From Lumnitzera littorea (Eukaryota; Streptophyta; Magnoliopsida; Myrtales; Combretaceae), in contig JAMXBB010000020.1 in assembly GCA_024138015.1 (NCBI GenBank), positions 17,857 to 81,856 on the forward strand: a DNA stretch of 64,000 bases, given 5' to 3'. Below are positions 36,904 through 48,550 of the stretch, in pieces (the first letter of the stretch is position 1; every line of letters begins with the position of its first letter). The notes below the pieces were generated by a model that saw nothing but the letters and a program-made list of their open reading frames with translations, was not told the origin of the DNA and made no database searches. Position numbers and translations under genes: made by a program.

Positions 36904-38290
36904 ATGGTTAAAACTAGAATGACTAGAAGTGTAAGTGCTGGTACTTCCTCCTATCACCTTAAAGGGGGGAGTCGGCATGCTGATGAATAACGATTGGCTC
37001 GACTTGAGCAACTTTGTCTTGATTTAGCTAAAGAAAATTCTGAGTTACATAAAAAAAAATGAACAAATCCTTAACCTTCTTAATAAAGGTTTTCACCTAA
37101 ATCAGGACAGAGAGCATGGCAATCATGATGCCAACAGTACCAATGATTCCATTTATTCACCTGAATTACCAAAAGAGTAAGCTAAGGTTCCAGTGAAACC
37201 CTCAGTTCCTACTTTCAAGAAGAATGATAAGGGCAAGCAACCACAATACATGCATCATGCGGGACCTTCGCATCTCAGCACCCTTATTGCAATGACCAAA
37301 CAGTTCCAAATCAAGAAAATTCCTTTCCTCCCAAAGATTTTAAAAGAAGTAATACCTCGCCACGTTAAGTTACCCCAGTTCGAAACATATGATGGGATGA
37401 AAGACCCTAAAGACTACTTGGAGTACTACCATACAATAGACAAGTTATATGGTTTAAGCGACGCGGTGACCTATGAAGCCTTTCCCTCAACCTTGAGGAA
37501 TGCAGTCAACATGTGGTTCAAACACCTTAAACTAAGTACCATTTCATGTTTCGATGAACTAGTAGAGGTGTTCCTTCAACACTTTCTTGCTAGTAAACTT
37601 CCTGTTAAGGACTCTTCAATCCTTAAAACCATTAAACAAAAGTCCGATGAGTCAATTAAGGAATATTTGGCTAGACTTATGGCCGAGATGGTCCACATCC
37701 CAAAATTGGATATAATTGTAGCCCTTAACACCATAATTGACAAAGTTAAATCTCACGAAAACATTTTCAAGTCTTTCGCAAAGAACAAGCTGAAAACTTT
37801 TGCTAATTTTAAGGCTAAAGCCACCTTATACATGCAACAAAAAGATAACATAAAAGCATGACTAAAGGCTGATCAGAGTAGAGGAGATGGAAAGAGTGAC
37901 AAATGAAAATATGTGAAAGATAGACTTGGCATAGATAATGACAATAGTTCAGATGCCAAGAGAAAGAGACTGAGGATACCCACATTCACATCCCATACAC
38001 CTGTCAATCGTCCAATCTCGGACATTTTGATGGAAGTGCGTGGGGGGAGAGGTGTCCTCCAGTAATCGGAAAGAATGTGAGGGAATCCCTCAAGAAGAAA
38101 TTCAAACAAGTATTGTGATTTCCACCGTGACAAGAGTTACATTACAGATGAGTGCATTCAACTCAAGAATACAATTGAAGATGCAATACAATACGAGCAC
38201 CTGCGAAAATTTTTAGCGCATGATGCCGAAAGAATCGAAAAACCATCTCAGAGGAGAAGAGAGGAAAGAGAGGATGACACTCAGCCAAAA
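36904..38290 (+). pseudogene. TatC gag
   Basis: ATG at 36904 (MVKTRMTRSVSAG). After a stop and a shift the longest open part is 37193-37861 (222 aa). It carries the retrotransposon gag core: LPQFETYDGMKDPKDYLEYY, then FPSTLRNAVNMWFKHL, FLQHFLASKLPVKDSS and SIKEYLARL, about 55-165 of that ORF. This matches the Pfam retrotransposon gag family type. Downstream lies a C-x2-H-x4-Y-x4-C knuckle-like motif, CDFHRDKSYITDEC (about 38119), where the usual GH is SY. Gag assembles the cytoplasmic particle in which reverse transcription takes place. This is the best-kept gag in the window, but it is still interrupted by stops near 37860 and elsewhere. Confidence 0.88.
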
Positions 38291-38953
38291 ATGGCCATAA
38301 GAGATGCAAGGGATGTTAATCCCACTAGAGTACCCAATAGAGCAATTAATACCATTGTCGGCGGACCTAGTATAAGCCAATCGAGTTCGAAGAACTCAAT
38401 TAATGCCAAGAATTATGTTTGCAATATTCATGGGAAAAAGGTCAGGATTGATAATACAATATCTTTCGGAGAAGAGGATTTTGAGGGTATCCAAAGACTG
38501 TACAACGGTGCACTTTTCATCAATGCGAAAGTCACCAATTTCGAAGTCAAGAAGATTCTTGTTGACACAAGAAGTTTGGTCGATATCATTTTTCAGCATG
38601 CCTTCGATCAAATGAGGCCCAAGATCAAAGTACAACTGTAGTCTTATAAGTATGACCTCTATGCCTTCAATAATCAACCCGTCCAAGTAACCAAAGTTAT
38701 CTCTTTACCACTACAGATAGGGGATGACGAGCATGTTGCAAAGGATAAAGTGGATTTTCTCGTCGTCAAATGTTGGTCCCCTTACAACATGATAATGGGA
38801 TGGCCATGCCAACATTTTTTCGGCATTGTCCCATCAATGGCACATCTAAAGGCCAAGTTCTTTACTCCCACAGGGGTTGGTGTGTGCAAAAGGGATCAAC
38901 AATTGGCACGGTCCTTATATATTAGTGCTTTAAGACAACAGGAAGTTTTTTAA
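38291..38953 (+). pseudogene. TatC protease and linker
   Basis: Open at 38291-38641 (116 aa). YVCNIHGKKVRIDNTISFGE is followed by FEGIQRLYNGALFINAKV and the active site, which reads Asp-Thr-Arg (38564-38572) where DTG is required; the next residues SLVDIIF keep the family pattern. A second open stretch at 38750-38953 encodes VVKCWSPYNMIMGWPCQHFF and ARSLYISALRQQE, the protease C-terminal part with its hydrophobic loop. One G-to-A change would explain the loss of the active-site Gly. Confidence 0.85.
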
Positions 38954-40953
38954 GTTGAAACCTATCCAAATGGCAAGGCAGTTGGCATAGAGAATGCCGA
39001 GAATGATACAAAAGAAATTCCTCTAAGAAATGATCCTGAAAAGACAACAAAGATAGGAAAACCCATGTCAGCAGATGTCCGGCAAAGTCTAATCGACTTC
39101 CTACAATCCAATGCTGACCTGTTTACATGGTCACCTTCAGACATGCCAGGTATTCTGAGAGACGTTATGGTATACAAGCTCTAGATTGACCCGAACGCAA
39201 AAGTGGTCCAACAAAAGAAGAGACATTTTGCGCTAGAGAGATAAGCAGCAATAGAATAAGAGGTCCAAAAATTATTAAGGGCAAGATTCATCTAAGAAGA
39301 GCCTTATCCGACTTGGCTAACAAATTGTGTGTTAGTCAAGAAGTCTAACGGCAAGTGTCAAATGTGCAAAGACTTCACGGATCTCAACAGGCATGTCCTA
39401 AGGATTGTTTCCTACTGCCAAAAATCAATCAGATGGTAGATGCAACTGCAAGGCATATGTTGCTTTCTTTTATGGACACTTTCTCTAGTTACAATCAAAT
39501 CAGGATGAACAAGGCGGATGAAGTCCATACATCTTTTGTTACCAATTTTGGAACATATTGTTATATTGTGATGCCCTTTGTGTTGAAGAACACTAGTGCA
39601 ACATACTAGGGATTAGTAATGAAGATGTTTAAATCTCAGATCCATAGGAATATTGAAGTATATGTAGATGATATGATTGTGGAGAGCATGAAGGAGGATT
39701 AGTATCTCGTTGATCTAGAGGAAACATTTTCCACATTAAGAAGTTATAGCATGAAACTCAACTCACAAAAATTCGTCTTTAGCGCAACATTAGGGACATT
39801 CCTTGAATATATGGTCACAAGATGCAGCATTGAGGCTAATCTGAGAAAGATTGAAGCCATAAGGAATATGAAACCACCTCGCATGGTGAAGGAGGTGCAA
39901 GAACTCATTAGGTGAATTGTTGCCCTCAATAGATTCATGTTGAGAATTATAGATGGGTGTGCAAAATTCTTTAAAATCTCAACAAATCTAAGTGAATTCA
40001 ATTGGATCGACAATTGTAAAAAAGCTTTCAACAAGCTCAATGAATTTCTTGCGTCACCCTCAATACTCTTGACAACAATTTCGAAGGAAAATTTATACTT
40101 ATATCTATTGGTTAGCTACCGAGTACTTTCCTCTATACTTGTCACATTTGATGGCAAGGAGCATCGACCCATTTATTACGTGAGTCATATTCTATAGGGG
40201 CCAGAGCTTCGATATACAAAGATTGAAAATTTTGTATTAGCTATGGTTCTCTTGGTAAGAAAGTTGAAGCCGTATTTTGAAGCTCACCAAATTATTATCC
40301 TCACTAATCAACCATTGCAGCAAGCATTGCAATACCCTGATTCCTTAGGGAGGATGATGAAATATGCCTTAGAGCTCAGTGCCCATGGTGTGTAATATAA
40401 ACCTAGAATGACACTAAAAGCCTAAATACTGGCGGATTTTGTTGCCGAGTTCATGAAAGAGGAACACTCTGTGGAGATCACCGAGAAACCTATCTAGTTT
40501 CTTTATGTCAATGGTTCTTCGACATGAGAAGGAAGCAGTGTAGGCCTAATCCTTCAAGGCCTACATAATGTCAAAATCCATTACGCTCTGAAATTTGGAT
40601 TCCTAACTAGTAACAATGAAGTAGAGTATGAAGCTCTAATCACCAGATTAAAACTGGCGAAAGAAATTAGTGTCAAGAAACTTGAAGTGTTCTCTGATTC
40701 CCAACCGGTGGTAAATCAGGTCACCGGAAGTTACGCAGTAAGAGAAGAAGAGATGAGTAAGTACCTCTTGGTGGTACAAACGTTCATAGAAGAATTCCTG
40801 TCATTCTCCATTAACAAAATTCCTAGAAGCAAGAATATCACTGCTAACAAGCTGTCGAAGTTAGCTAGTATGGCATTCCCTAAGCTAAATAAGAAACTTT
40901 TCAAAGAGTTTCTCCCCGTAGAAAAGATTATCCAATCTCTCACAGAGCTGTAA
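38954..40953 (+). pseudogene. TatC reverse transcriptase and RNase H
   Basis: RT begins after the TWSPSDMPGI linker (about 39126). Motifs in order are CPKDCFLLPKINQMVDATA (about 39389), SFMDTFSSYNQIRMNKADEV, FVTNFGTYCYIVMPF, and the catalytic YVDD (39661-39672). Then come the thumb and connection, with KKAFNKLNEFLASPSIL (about 40018) and HRPIYYVSHIL. RNase H reads YVNGSST (about 40504), so the first catalytic Asp is Asn. It continues open at 40687-40953 with FSDSQPVVNQVTGSYAV and IPRSKNITANKLSKLASMA. Stops occur at about 39609, 39703 and 39915 among others. Confidence 0.87.
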
Positions 40954-42204
40954 CTTAGCTCCTTGCCCAAGAGAAGAATCATAGATGGATTCCCTTGTAA
41001 ATTATCTAAAAGATGGTATTGTCCCTGACAACAAAAAGGAGGTGTGAAGATTAGCTTACCAGGCTACGAACTACGTGTTGATTGACGGTCAGCTGTACAA
41101 GCACGACGTATCTCAACCTTACCTTTGATGCCTTTCCTAGAGGGATGCCTAGAGGGTGTTATCTGAACTGCATGGTAACATATGCAGTAATCATGTAAAG
41201 TAGCAAACACTATACATTCGAGCAATGTGACTCGGCTATTATTGGCCGACTATGAGAGAAGATGTAAAGGACGTTGTCTAGCAGTGTCCTCAATGCCAAA
41301 AGCACGAGTCACCAAGCAATGCACCTATAATTAAGCTATATAGCCTAACCAACCCTTGGCTTTTCACCCAGTAGAGGCTAGATATTCTCAGACCTTTTCC
41401 GAAGTCTACCGCCAAGAGCTAATTCATCATTGTCACTATTGACTACTGTACCAAATGGGCTGTGGTAAAGATTACCAAGCAGAAAGTGGAAGCTTTCGTA
41501 TTCAACTCCATCATATCAAGATTCGGAGTTCCTTACATGTTAGTTACAGATAATGGCCTGCAGTTTGACAACAATAAGTTCCGATCATTTTGTGAGAGGC
41601 ACGGCATTTAGCCCAACTATACGTCTATAGTGCACCCTCAGACAAATGGACAAGTCGAGACCATAAACAAGATCATACTACATAGCCTAAAATAGAAAGT
41701 AGATCAAGTCAGGGGGAAGTAGGCTAATGAGCTACCAAACGTCCTATGGGGATACAAGACTACTTACAGAACCGCAATGGGAGAAACACCATTTAAGTTG
41801 GCCTATGGCATTGAAGCTGTATTATCGATTGAGTTGGAATTACCTAATCTATAGATGCATAATTTTGATGTTATGCTCAATCGAGTCAAATTGATAGCGA
41901 ATCTGGATACTATTGAGGAAATTTGAGACATTGCAAGATCTAGGGTCGTGGCATACTAGCATAGAGCAGTAAGATATTACAATTAAAAAGTAAAACACAA
42001 GGTTTTCCAACTCAAAGATCTGGTATGCCATAAGATAGAAGCAACTAAGGCACAAGTAAATCAGGAAAAGCTTGGCACAAATTGAGAGGATTTGGTCAAG
42101 ATCCGGGAAGTCATTGGCAAGGGGGCCTACCAACTAGAAAGGTTAGATGGATCCATCATCCCTCGAGCTTGGAACGTTGAGAATCTAAAATTTTATTTCA
42201 ATTA
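40954..42204 (+). pseudogene. TatC integrase
   Basis: The zinc-binding CPQCQKHE motif is at about 41288. All three catalytic acids are still recognisable: Asp in TIDYCTKWA (41441-41443), Asp in VTDNGLQFDN (41549-41551) and Glu in NGQVETINK (41657-41659). Stops fall within and after the core. The C-terminal part has KLAYGIEAVLSIELEL (about 41800) and ends with AWNVENLKFYFN (stop at about 42204). No chromodomain is present. It catalysed strand transfer of the cDNA into host DNA in the active ancestor. Confidence 0.87.
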
Positions 42205-42469
42205 ATGTGGGATGATTTCTACCATCTATCATTGGCGATAGCCAACATGTCTATAAGATCGATACTTATCTATGATAATTATATATTTGAAGTTTCATCA
42301 TATTTTAGTTATGATTACCAAACTAACAAGTTCCATGCTGCATGGCAAATGAACTGATCTAGGTTCTAGCCTAACGCATTTAACAATCTATACAAATTAA
42401 CCTTACGGTCGAGTAATGCAACTAGTCTACACCTCAAACGGTTAACAGATAGTATAAAATGATGGGCAT

Positions 42470-42745
42470 ATGAAATAAAATATATCGAGAGATAGTTGGA
42501 CGTGTGAAATAAAACATGTTGAGAAACAAAAGGTATGTAATAAAACTTGCCGAGAAACATATGGTGTGTGAAATAAAGCATGCTTAAGAAAATGGCGTGT
42601 GAAATAAAACATGCCAAGAAACAAATGGTGTAAAATGAAACATGCTGAAAGAAAATTGAGCGTGTGAAATAAAACATGCCAAGAGATAGTTTTTATAAAA
42701 TAAAACATGCCAAGAAACAAATAACATGAAAAATAAAACATGTTA
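42470..42745 (+). repeat. ~33 bp tandem array in the TatC 3' region
   Basis: About nine imperfect units of GTGTGAAATAAAACATGCCA plus 11-16 bp. Cores start near 42472, 42506, 42537, 42570, 42601, 42630, 42666, 42695 and 42728. It is the same unit as in TatB (26201-26395) but with more copies. The hydrophobic minus-strand ORFs at 42366-42789 are by-products of the repeat. Confidence 0.9.
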
Positions 42746-42926
42746 GTGAAAGAGATCACGAAGTAACATGCATATACCATATAAGCCAAGAAAGTGCAGT
42801 ACGTAAAATTAAATGTTGAAAGAACTTGGCATTGCCTTTATTACATTCCAATTAATAATTACATAATGTAGTGTACCAATACAAAAAGTCCTATAGCCTA
42901 TCTTCAGATTCAGCAGAAGTAATTCT

Positions 42927-45531
42927 TTAATCATTAGTTGGGGCTTTCTCGGCAACTGGGTTCTCGAAGCAAGCAACTTCTTCAGCATTAGCTTCATTAT
43001 CACTTTGATCAATACTCTTGGCACCTATCTCGTCGCCTTCATCTTCGTTGGTACTACTAACTTTGTCGTCGATGTCAGCAAAGTCGAGACACAAGAGATC
43101 ATAATTGGGATGAAGCTTCAAGACCTCTTCTCTTGCCGCTTGAACTCCCTCCAACAATTTTTTGCATAGAAGCTTCTCATATTGCCAACTGGGAGTAACT
43201 ATATTGAGAGCCTCTTCAACAAATGGCCCCCTCCTCACAGCTTCCTCCAACTCAGCAACACGGCTCTATAAGTTCGAGTTGTTGGTCTCTAACTCCTTTA
43301 TCTACATCTTGAGCTTATCTTCATCATCACTCATTGTGCAAATAGTTCGACCCAAGCCCCAGCACTCTTCCTTTTTCTTTTGCAGCTCTTCTTTCAGGCT
43401 TTCAGACTCTTTGTACTGTTCTTCTATTTTGGCCTTCAAGCAAGAGATTTCATCAATGGCGAAGTCATGTGCCAATTTCTTGGCAGCAAGTTCCTCCTTA
43501 AGCTTTCTCGCCTCCATCCTAACCCTAATCCTCGCATTCTCGGCAACAACAGTCTGGGCTTTTGATGCATTGTATGCATCCTCAACTTTCTTTAGTAAAT
43601 TCATTTATTACAATCAAAAGTGGTTGGGTATTACACATACAGCTGAAGATATTACCTTCTTTGCTTCTTTGTCGACCTCATCCAATGCTATCAGAATGTG
43701 GCTGCTCATTTGGAAAAGGAAATGTGTTAGTTACCCGAACAAATTCGACAATAAAAAGTAATGGTCATGGATACTCACATTGTACAATTTGGCCGTGATA
43801 TGGGCCTTATTACAACCGCCGACCTTGTCGACATTGTTCTTGGTGATATCTTTGTCTTTCGGAAGGATTATCCCTTCCATTAAATCTAAAGATCTCGTCC
43901 TATCTCCCAAGGTCAAGTCAGTGTCCAAAATTTGGTAGCTCCAAGAAGGGATGAAGTACTCGCTGACCTCTTTGGTGGGGACGAATTCAGCGATACTGAT
44001 GTCGAGAGATTAGGAATGCATAACCTCCTTCGCCCTTTCGTCCAAGCCCTTAGACTTCTTGATAGGTAGTTGGCCAGCGAGCTCCTTCCTTAGTCTTTTG
44101 TCATCACTCAAAGCCGCCGTAATCGCTAGCAATGAGCCTTTTGTAGCAATGTCATTTTCATCCTCCTCACTGAGACGTGTCTCTTGATGCTTACCATCCC
44201 TCGACTTGATAGAAGTTTGAATAACCACAACCAGAGGTTCCTCAGAATGAATAACCCCGGTCGGTTGTGTTTTCTCATTCTCCTTTAGCCTCTCAGCAGG
44301 ACGAGAGATCTTCTGCATAGCCATCTGCTTCATTACAACTTCTTTTGCTGGTTTCTTTACCACAGCAAGCTGAGTGGTAACTGCTAAGGTGGTCGCCCTC
44401 TTATCGGCCTTGGATTTTTTGGCCTTGTCTTGAGCTAGTATCTTTCTCAAATTTACCTCTCTAGCACCCATATCTGCGACACAAGTACATCAATTAATAT
44501 AAACATGAAAAAAAGTATGAACTTACATTTTCCATGCCGAATAAGGCTCAAAGTTCACTATTCTCCCCTTAAGTCTCGAGAACGACTTTCCTCGTGGCTA
44601 TACTTGGTACGGCGGAACCACATTAGCCTACCTTCTTTTTTAGAAAATATTGGTTCTCCATTTTTGTAATGCCATATAATTCTCTCGACATCCTCAAAGA
44701 ACATTTTGTTTCTCCTTCTCTCTTGAATTTTCTTCATTGCTACCGCATCATTTGGCATCAAATCTATGTCTTTTGTATGTATTAGCTCAGTCCATTGGGT
44801 CCAAAAGTCTAAGTCCTCGTTAGATACTATTGATACGAACTTGTCGAGCCACTTGTGAATCTTGGATTCTAAACTGTCCATGAACTTATGCCCATGCCTC
44901 ACAACAACAAAGTACCACCAGTCAGGCTGCTTCTGAATAGTGAAGAAATATCAAAACAATTGAGGCGTAGCCCTAACTTCGACTTCTTCACAGACTATCT
45001 CAAAGGCTGCTATAAGCCGATATGTGTTGGGTGAGAACATACTCGACGCGAATCTAAAATAGTTGAAAAAGCCCTTAACAAAAGCTAAAAAAGGGAAGCG
45101 CAACCCAAAATCTAAATATTTCAATTATACATGGAACTCATGCTCTATAGGGAAGCATACCTTCTCCTTATCTCTCAGCCTCCTCAAGTTCCATGTCTCA
45201 AGAAGATCTTACCAATATTGATTATATTTTGTGATGGAAACCCTATCGACAGAACTGGCAATTCCATCTAGAGAATGACAAAAATAGGCTATTGTGTTGA
45301 ATAGATATCTTGCCGAAGACCTCCCTTCCTTATCCTCAAGATAATTATCTATAGAGAGCTCGTTGATCCGAGTAAGTTTATCCTACCTTTTCTCCATGTT
45401 ATCAACCAAACTACCCAAAGAACAAGCCGCCTCGCTCCTTATTTTGGGGGGGTAGGGGTAAGAAAAGTGGCCTAAGTCTCCATTGCCTTAGAATTGGAAA
45501 GTACAAGTTGACGAGCAACTTTGCGAACCAT
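42927..45531 (-). pseudogene. TatC antisense gene with four exons
   Basis: Best-preserved of the three antisense genes. ATG is at 45531. Exon 1 (45531-44527) includes an open block (44902-44558) with GHKFMDSLESKIHKWLDKFV and ELIHTKDIDLMPNDAV. Intron 1 (44474-44526) has GTAAGT and TCGCAG; removal gives ...RHGK-YMGAREV.... Exon 2 runs to 43779 and includes the Lys/Ala-rich 44471-44010 block. Intron 2 has donor GTGAGT at 43778; its acceptor near 43702-43707 is eroded or shifted. Intron 3 (43590-43655) ends ACTAAAG; removal joins ...DKEAKK to KVEDAYNASK.... Exon 4 has a heptad-like coiled coil (43604-43302) and an acidic tail with YDLLCLDFADIDDKV, stop at 42927. Two adjacent stops lie near the end of exon 1. 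The protein's function is unknown. Confidence 0.75.
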
Positions 45532-45830
45532 ACTTGAATGGTTATGTGAAATGATACAACACAAATCAAAGAATTCGGGTTGAAGATAAGGAAATGAATG
45601 AAAGTTTAAGATGCAACTAGAGAAGCCGATTCTGGCTTTGAATATTACTTTATATAAGGACGATTCATCTTCATAACTGCAAATCTGCTTCTAACAGTAA
45701 TAATGCGCTGATATGGTAATCCCGCGGATTGCTGACGCATGTCTCATGACAAAAATCTGATGGCTGAAAACTCTTTGATAATTATTAGGCTTGCCACAAA
45801 ATAATGACCTAGGTAACAAATGTCATGCCT

Positions 45831-46597
45831 CTAGGGAGGACCCAATATCAATACTATATGGTATAGGTATATTATGTATGCTGGGGTCGTAAGAACCCCT
45901 ATGTTGCTGGTTGGATTAAAATAAAAATAATTAAATGGTTGGTTGTTGCATTTTGCATTCTGTATTCGTGTATGATTGGGAATTGTATGTATACACACAT
46001 TTGCTTTTCCTATTCCGTACTGGGCTTTAGCTCATCCAATCTTTAATTTTTAAGGGCAGGTAAAGGTTACAATGATTATGAGGATTATTATCATGGTATT
46101 GATTATTATGGTAATGTAGCATATTACTAAGAGCTCTTTTATGATGTTGGGATTAGCTCCGTGTCGTTTGAGTATAATTATGAAATTGGCTGAATTTGTT
46201 AACAAACTTATAGTTGTCATTTCTATTTTGAATTTTAGGTCATAAGAAGTCACCTTAGACTTCTTTTGTCAAAGTATTCGAGTTATTGACACTAGTTGGC
46301 TATAGTGAGTGAAAGAATGTAAAGCTTTATTATTTAGTCTCCTTATGAAAGCTTTATCAAATAAGAAATTGTTACTATTTTACATTATATAAGGTTCTTC
46401 AAAGGTAATCTTTTAGTGAAATTTCTAGTGGATTATGGATGTTGAGAACAGCTATGAAAATTTATTAAGATTGTTGTAAGTTATTGATGGCTGACATCTA
46501 TATAGAGAAGTTAGCAAGCTATTTGAGATGCTTAACGTTTCAATAGAGGCTAAGAATACGTGGCAACCTATAGTATTCTAGGTTCTAAGCTATTACA
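45831..46597 (+). mobile_element. BigL 3' LTR, terminal part
   Basis: Aligns with 31315-32072 of the 5' LTR from GGAGGACCCAA through GGGAATTGTATGTAT to the end ATTACA, followed by ATATA. The first bases (CTAGG) equal the sequence just left of TatC. About 425 bp found in the 5' LTR are absent. Confidence 0.88.
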
Positions 46598-46602
46598 ATA
46601 TA

Positions 46603-48229
46603 CAATCATTATTAACTACCTTTAACAAATATGTTAGTTAGGTGATCCTAGACTTAAAACTATAATAGTTAGTGAATGTATTAATATGGCCTTTTAAAAT
46701 TTCAATAACCATATATAATCATTTTCGCTACAATATGCAAATTCATAAGTTCAAAAGGTAATACCATAAGATTGCTCGTTAGGTGACTTGCAACATAGGG
46801 CATTAAGCACTTGTATATTTCCTCTTAACTTAATCTTTCAAAGTTGAAGGTATGAAGCAAATAAGTGGCATACACATCGACTTCAATGTCTATAGCACCT
46901 TTTAGGATGTTGTAAATCATTAGACCCTAGCTAAAGAATTTTGATTTGAAGGTAAATTTTAGAGGGTTGATGGACTTATGAGAACTTAAGTTGAATCCAA
47001 TGGTGACTTAGGCTTAACTCTTAACTTGTGATGGGTTTCAGTGAATCCCTTTCATATCTTGGGATGATTTCAAAAGATTTGGCTATAGAAAATGGATCGT
47101 TAGACCAATCCATTCGTTCTTAATCCTTCTTAGATAGATCTTACTCAAAAAAGCTCTCCATGGTTTTAGATCGAAAAGGAGCTTAGATGCATCTCTGCTA
47201 TTGATTGCTAATGTAGTTTATTGCACATCATTAACAACTAGAGTCTATAAATATTGAAGAACTCCTCTTATTCAATAGAAAATGGTACTTTGTTGTAAGA
47301 ATTCTACTCTCAAATATATTTTAAAAAATTTTCAAATGAAGATAGGTCCATTACAAGGTTGAAACCTTAGGCTAACCCATTTATGTCATTTGTGGATTTA
47401 AGCTTCTAAGACTATCTATTCTTGTTCCTTATCATTCTCTGCAAATCATCCTTCCATGTGTTATTTCCATGTCATTTCTCATAAGTTACATGAAGCGTAA
47501 GACGTACATGGCATGCACCAACAACATCAACTAGATCCCTTTATCAATATGTGTAATCCTTTAAATTTTTTACGTTCACCGAATTGATAATGTATTATAT
47601 TGACAACCAAGTATTCAAAATTACCCCAAAATCTAATGTATTATCTAATATTTATGCAATCTAATAGCCTTTCTAATATCTAGTATAATCAAACTTAATC
47701 TAGTCTAATGTACATTATATAAAGAGTGGATTTTAGAAATGTTTAGATTTTTGACAAGTGTCACAGTAAGAAAAGAAAATGGCAAACTATATAAATCACC
47801 CTTAAAAATTTTATATGGATACCTATTTTTCTCAAAAGTTAGTAAGAGAGAGAGAGAGAGAGAAATCAAAAAGAAAAAAAGGAAAAAGAAAATACTAAGG
47901 TTGTTGTCAGACAACAATTGCCTTTTAGTGGTTATTGATGATCACATATGTATAGTGTACTATAACTCACTTACGATAGTCGGTCATGCAACCTGTCTAT
48001 GGTAATTGGCAACCATTCACCATCCTAAGAGGGTTGTATGACTTCTAGAAATGGTAGGTGAATGTCTACTACCTAATAGATTAAAAATATAATTGAATGA
48101 AAAGCTTAAAAACCTATTGGGTTACTTTCTTCTTTTTCTTTTTAGATGATGGGTATCTACTCACCACCATAAGTAGACTTTAGACCTATTATAAGTATGT
48201 TAATGATTATAACCATTTAAACTATGTTT
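46603..48229. other. Unassigned AT-rich DNA right of BigL
   Basis: No gene or element recognised. Contains a GA microsatellite at about 47845-47863 and a perfect 17 bp palindrome TTGTTGTCAGACAACAA at 47901-47917. The ORFs at 47705-47917 and 47739-48005 lie over this low-complexity stretch and show no family features. Confidence 0.5.
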
Positions 48230-48547
48230 GGATTGAAGGAAGAAAAGAGGAGGGAAGGATTTGAAAGGGAAAAAAGGTATATTTCCCTTGTTTAGGAAGA
48301 ATGAAGGAAAGTGAAGGGATGGATTTACAAGGGAATTAATTGTCTTGCACCTACAAAAAGTTTTTCTCTCTAAATTAGATAGAATGGGAAGGAAAATTTT
48401 TTAAACTACTTCATTACCCTTATAATTAAGGCATAATTCAAAGTCAAAGGAGCTTTTTTGACATTTTAATAAAATAAACAATTTTATTACTAACTTTCTC
48501 TTTACTTTCATTCCTTTCTAATTCTTTCCCTCTTCCCAAACATAGTG
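48230..48547. mobile_element. Tourist-like MITE candidate
   Basis: 318 bp with imperfect terminal inverted repeats: left AACTATGTTTGG and right, reverse-complemented, CACTATGTTTGG. Both are followed inward by purine-rich GGAAG/AGGGA sequence. A TTA trinucleotide flanks each side (48227-48229 and 48548-48550), as expected for PIF/Harbinger-derived MITEs. There is no coding capacity. The TSD is only 3 bp, so a hAT- or Mutator-like origin with a worn TSD cannot be excluded. Confidence 0.65.
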
Positions 48548-48550
48548 TTA

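Larger units (their letters stand above)
36406..45830 (+). mobile_element. TatC: Tat-lineage Ty3/gypsy lacking its 3' LTR, in the BigL 3' LTR
   Basis: Has 5' LTR (36406-36869), PBS, gag, protease, RT, RNase H, integrase, tandem array and antisense gene. It breaks off near 45830, at a point that in TatB lies about 210 bp before the polypurine tract. The PPT and 3' LTR are missing. Beyond the break the BigL LTR resumes at a position about 425 bp further on than where TatC entered. TatC has longer open stretches than TatA or TatB and is probably the younger insertion. Confidence 0.9.
18595..46597 (+). mobile_element. BigL: large LTR element with non-coding interior, hosting TatB and TatC
   Basis: Outer element. 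Both LTRs start TGTAAAACCCCAACAAAATGG (18595 and 35491). The 5' LTR ends near 32072 and the 3' LTR at 46597 (ATTACA). Flanks are CTATA (18590-18594) and ATATA (46598-46602), a 5 bp duplication with one change. Without the nested TatB, the 5' LTR is about 2.1 kb. The interior (32073-35490) has an iMet-type primer site and a polypurine tract, but no gag or pol I can recognise. The 3' internal end resembles the AATTTCGAGGACGAAATT motif that precedes the PPT in plant chromoviruses. LTR-interior proportions are like LARD elements, non-autonomous derivatives mobilised by a coding partner. Extreme decay of a coding interior is the alternative. Confidence 0.8.

Noticed and set aside
26201..42745. CRISPR-like array of evenly spaced repeats at 26201-26395 and 42470-42745
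   Set aside because: Units are imperfect and contiguous, without unique spacers, and lie in plant retrotransposons; this is a minisatellite.
43162..43761. 199-codon plus-strand ORF, one of the longest in the window
   Set aside because: It is the complement of the coiled-coil exon and introns of the TatC antisense gene; Ser/Leu-rich composition is the shadow of the Lys/Glu-rich coding strand.
47901..47917. 17 bp perfect palindrome as a terminator or regulatory site
   Set aside because: Isolated in unassigned plant DNA, without any adjacent gene; palindromes of this size occur by chance.
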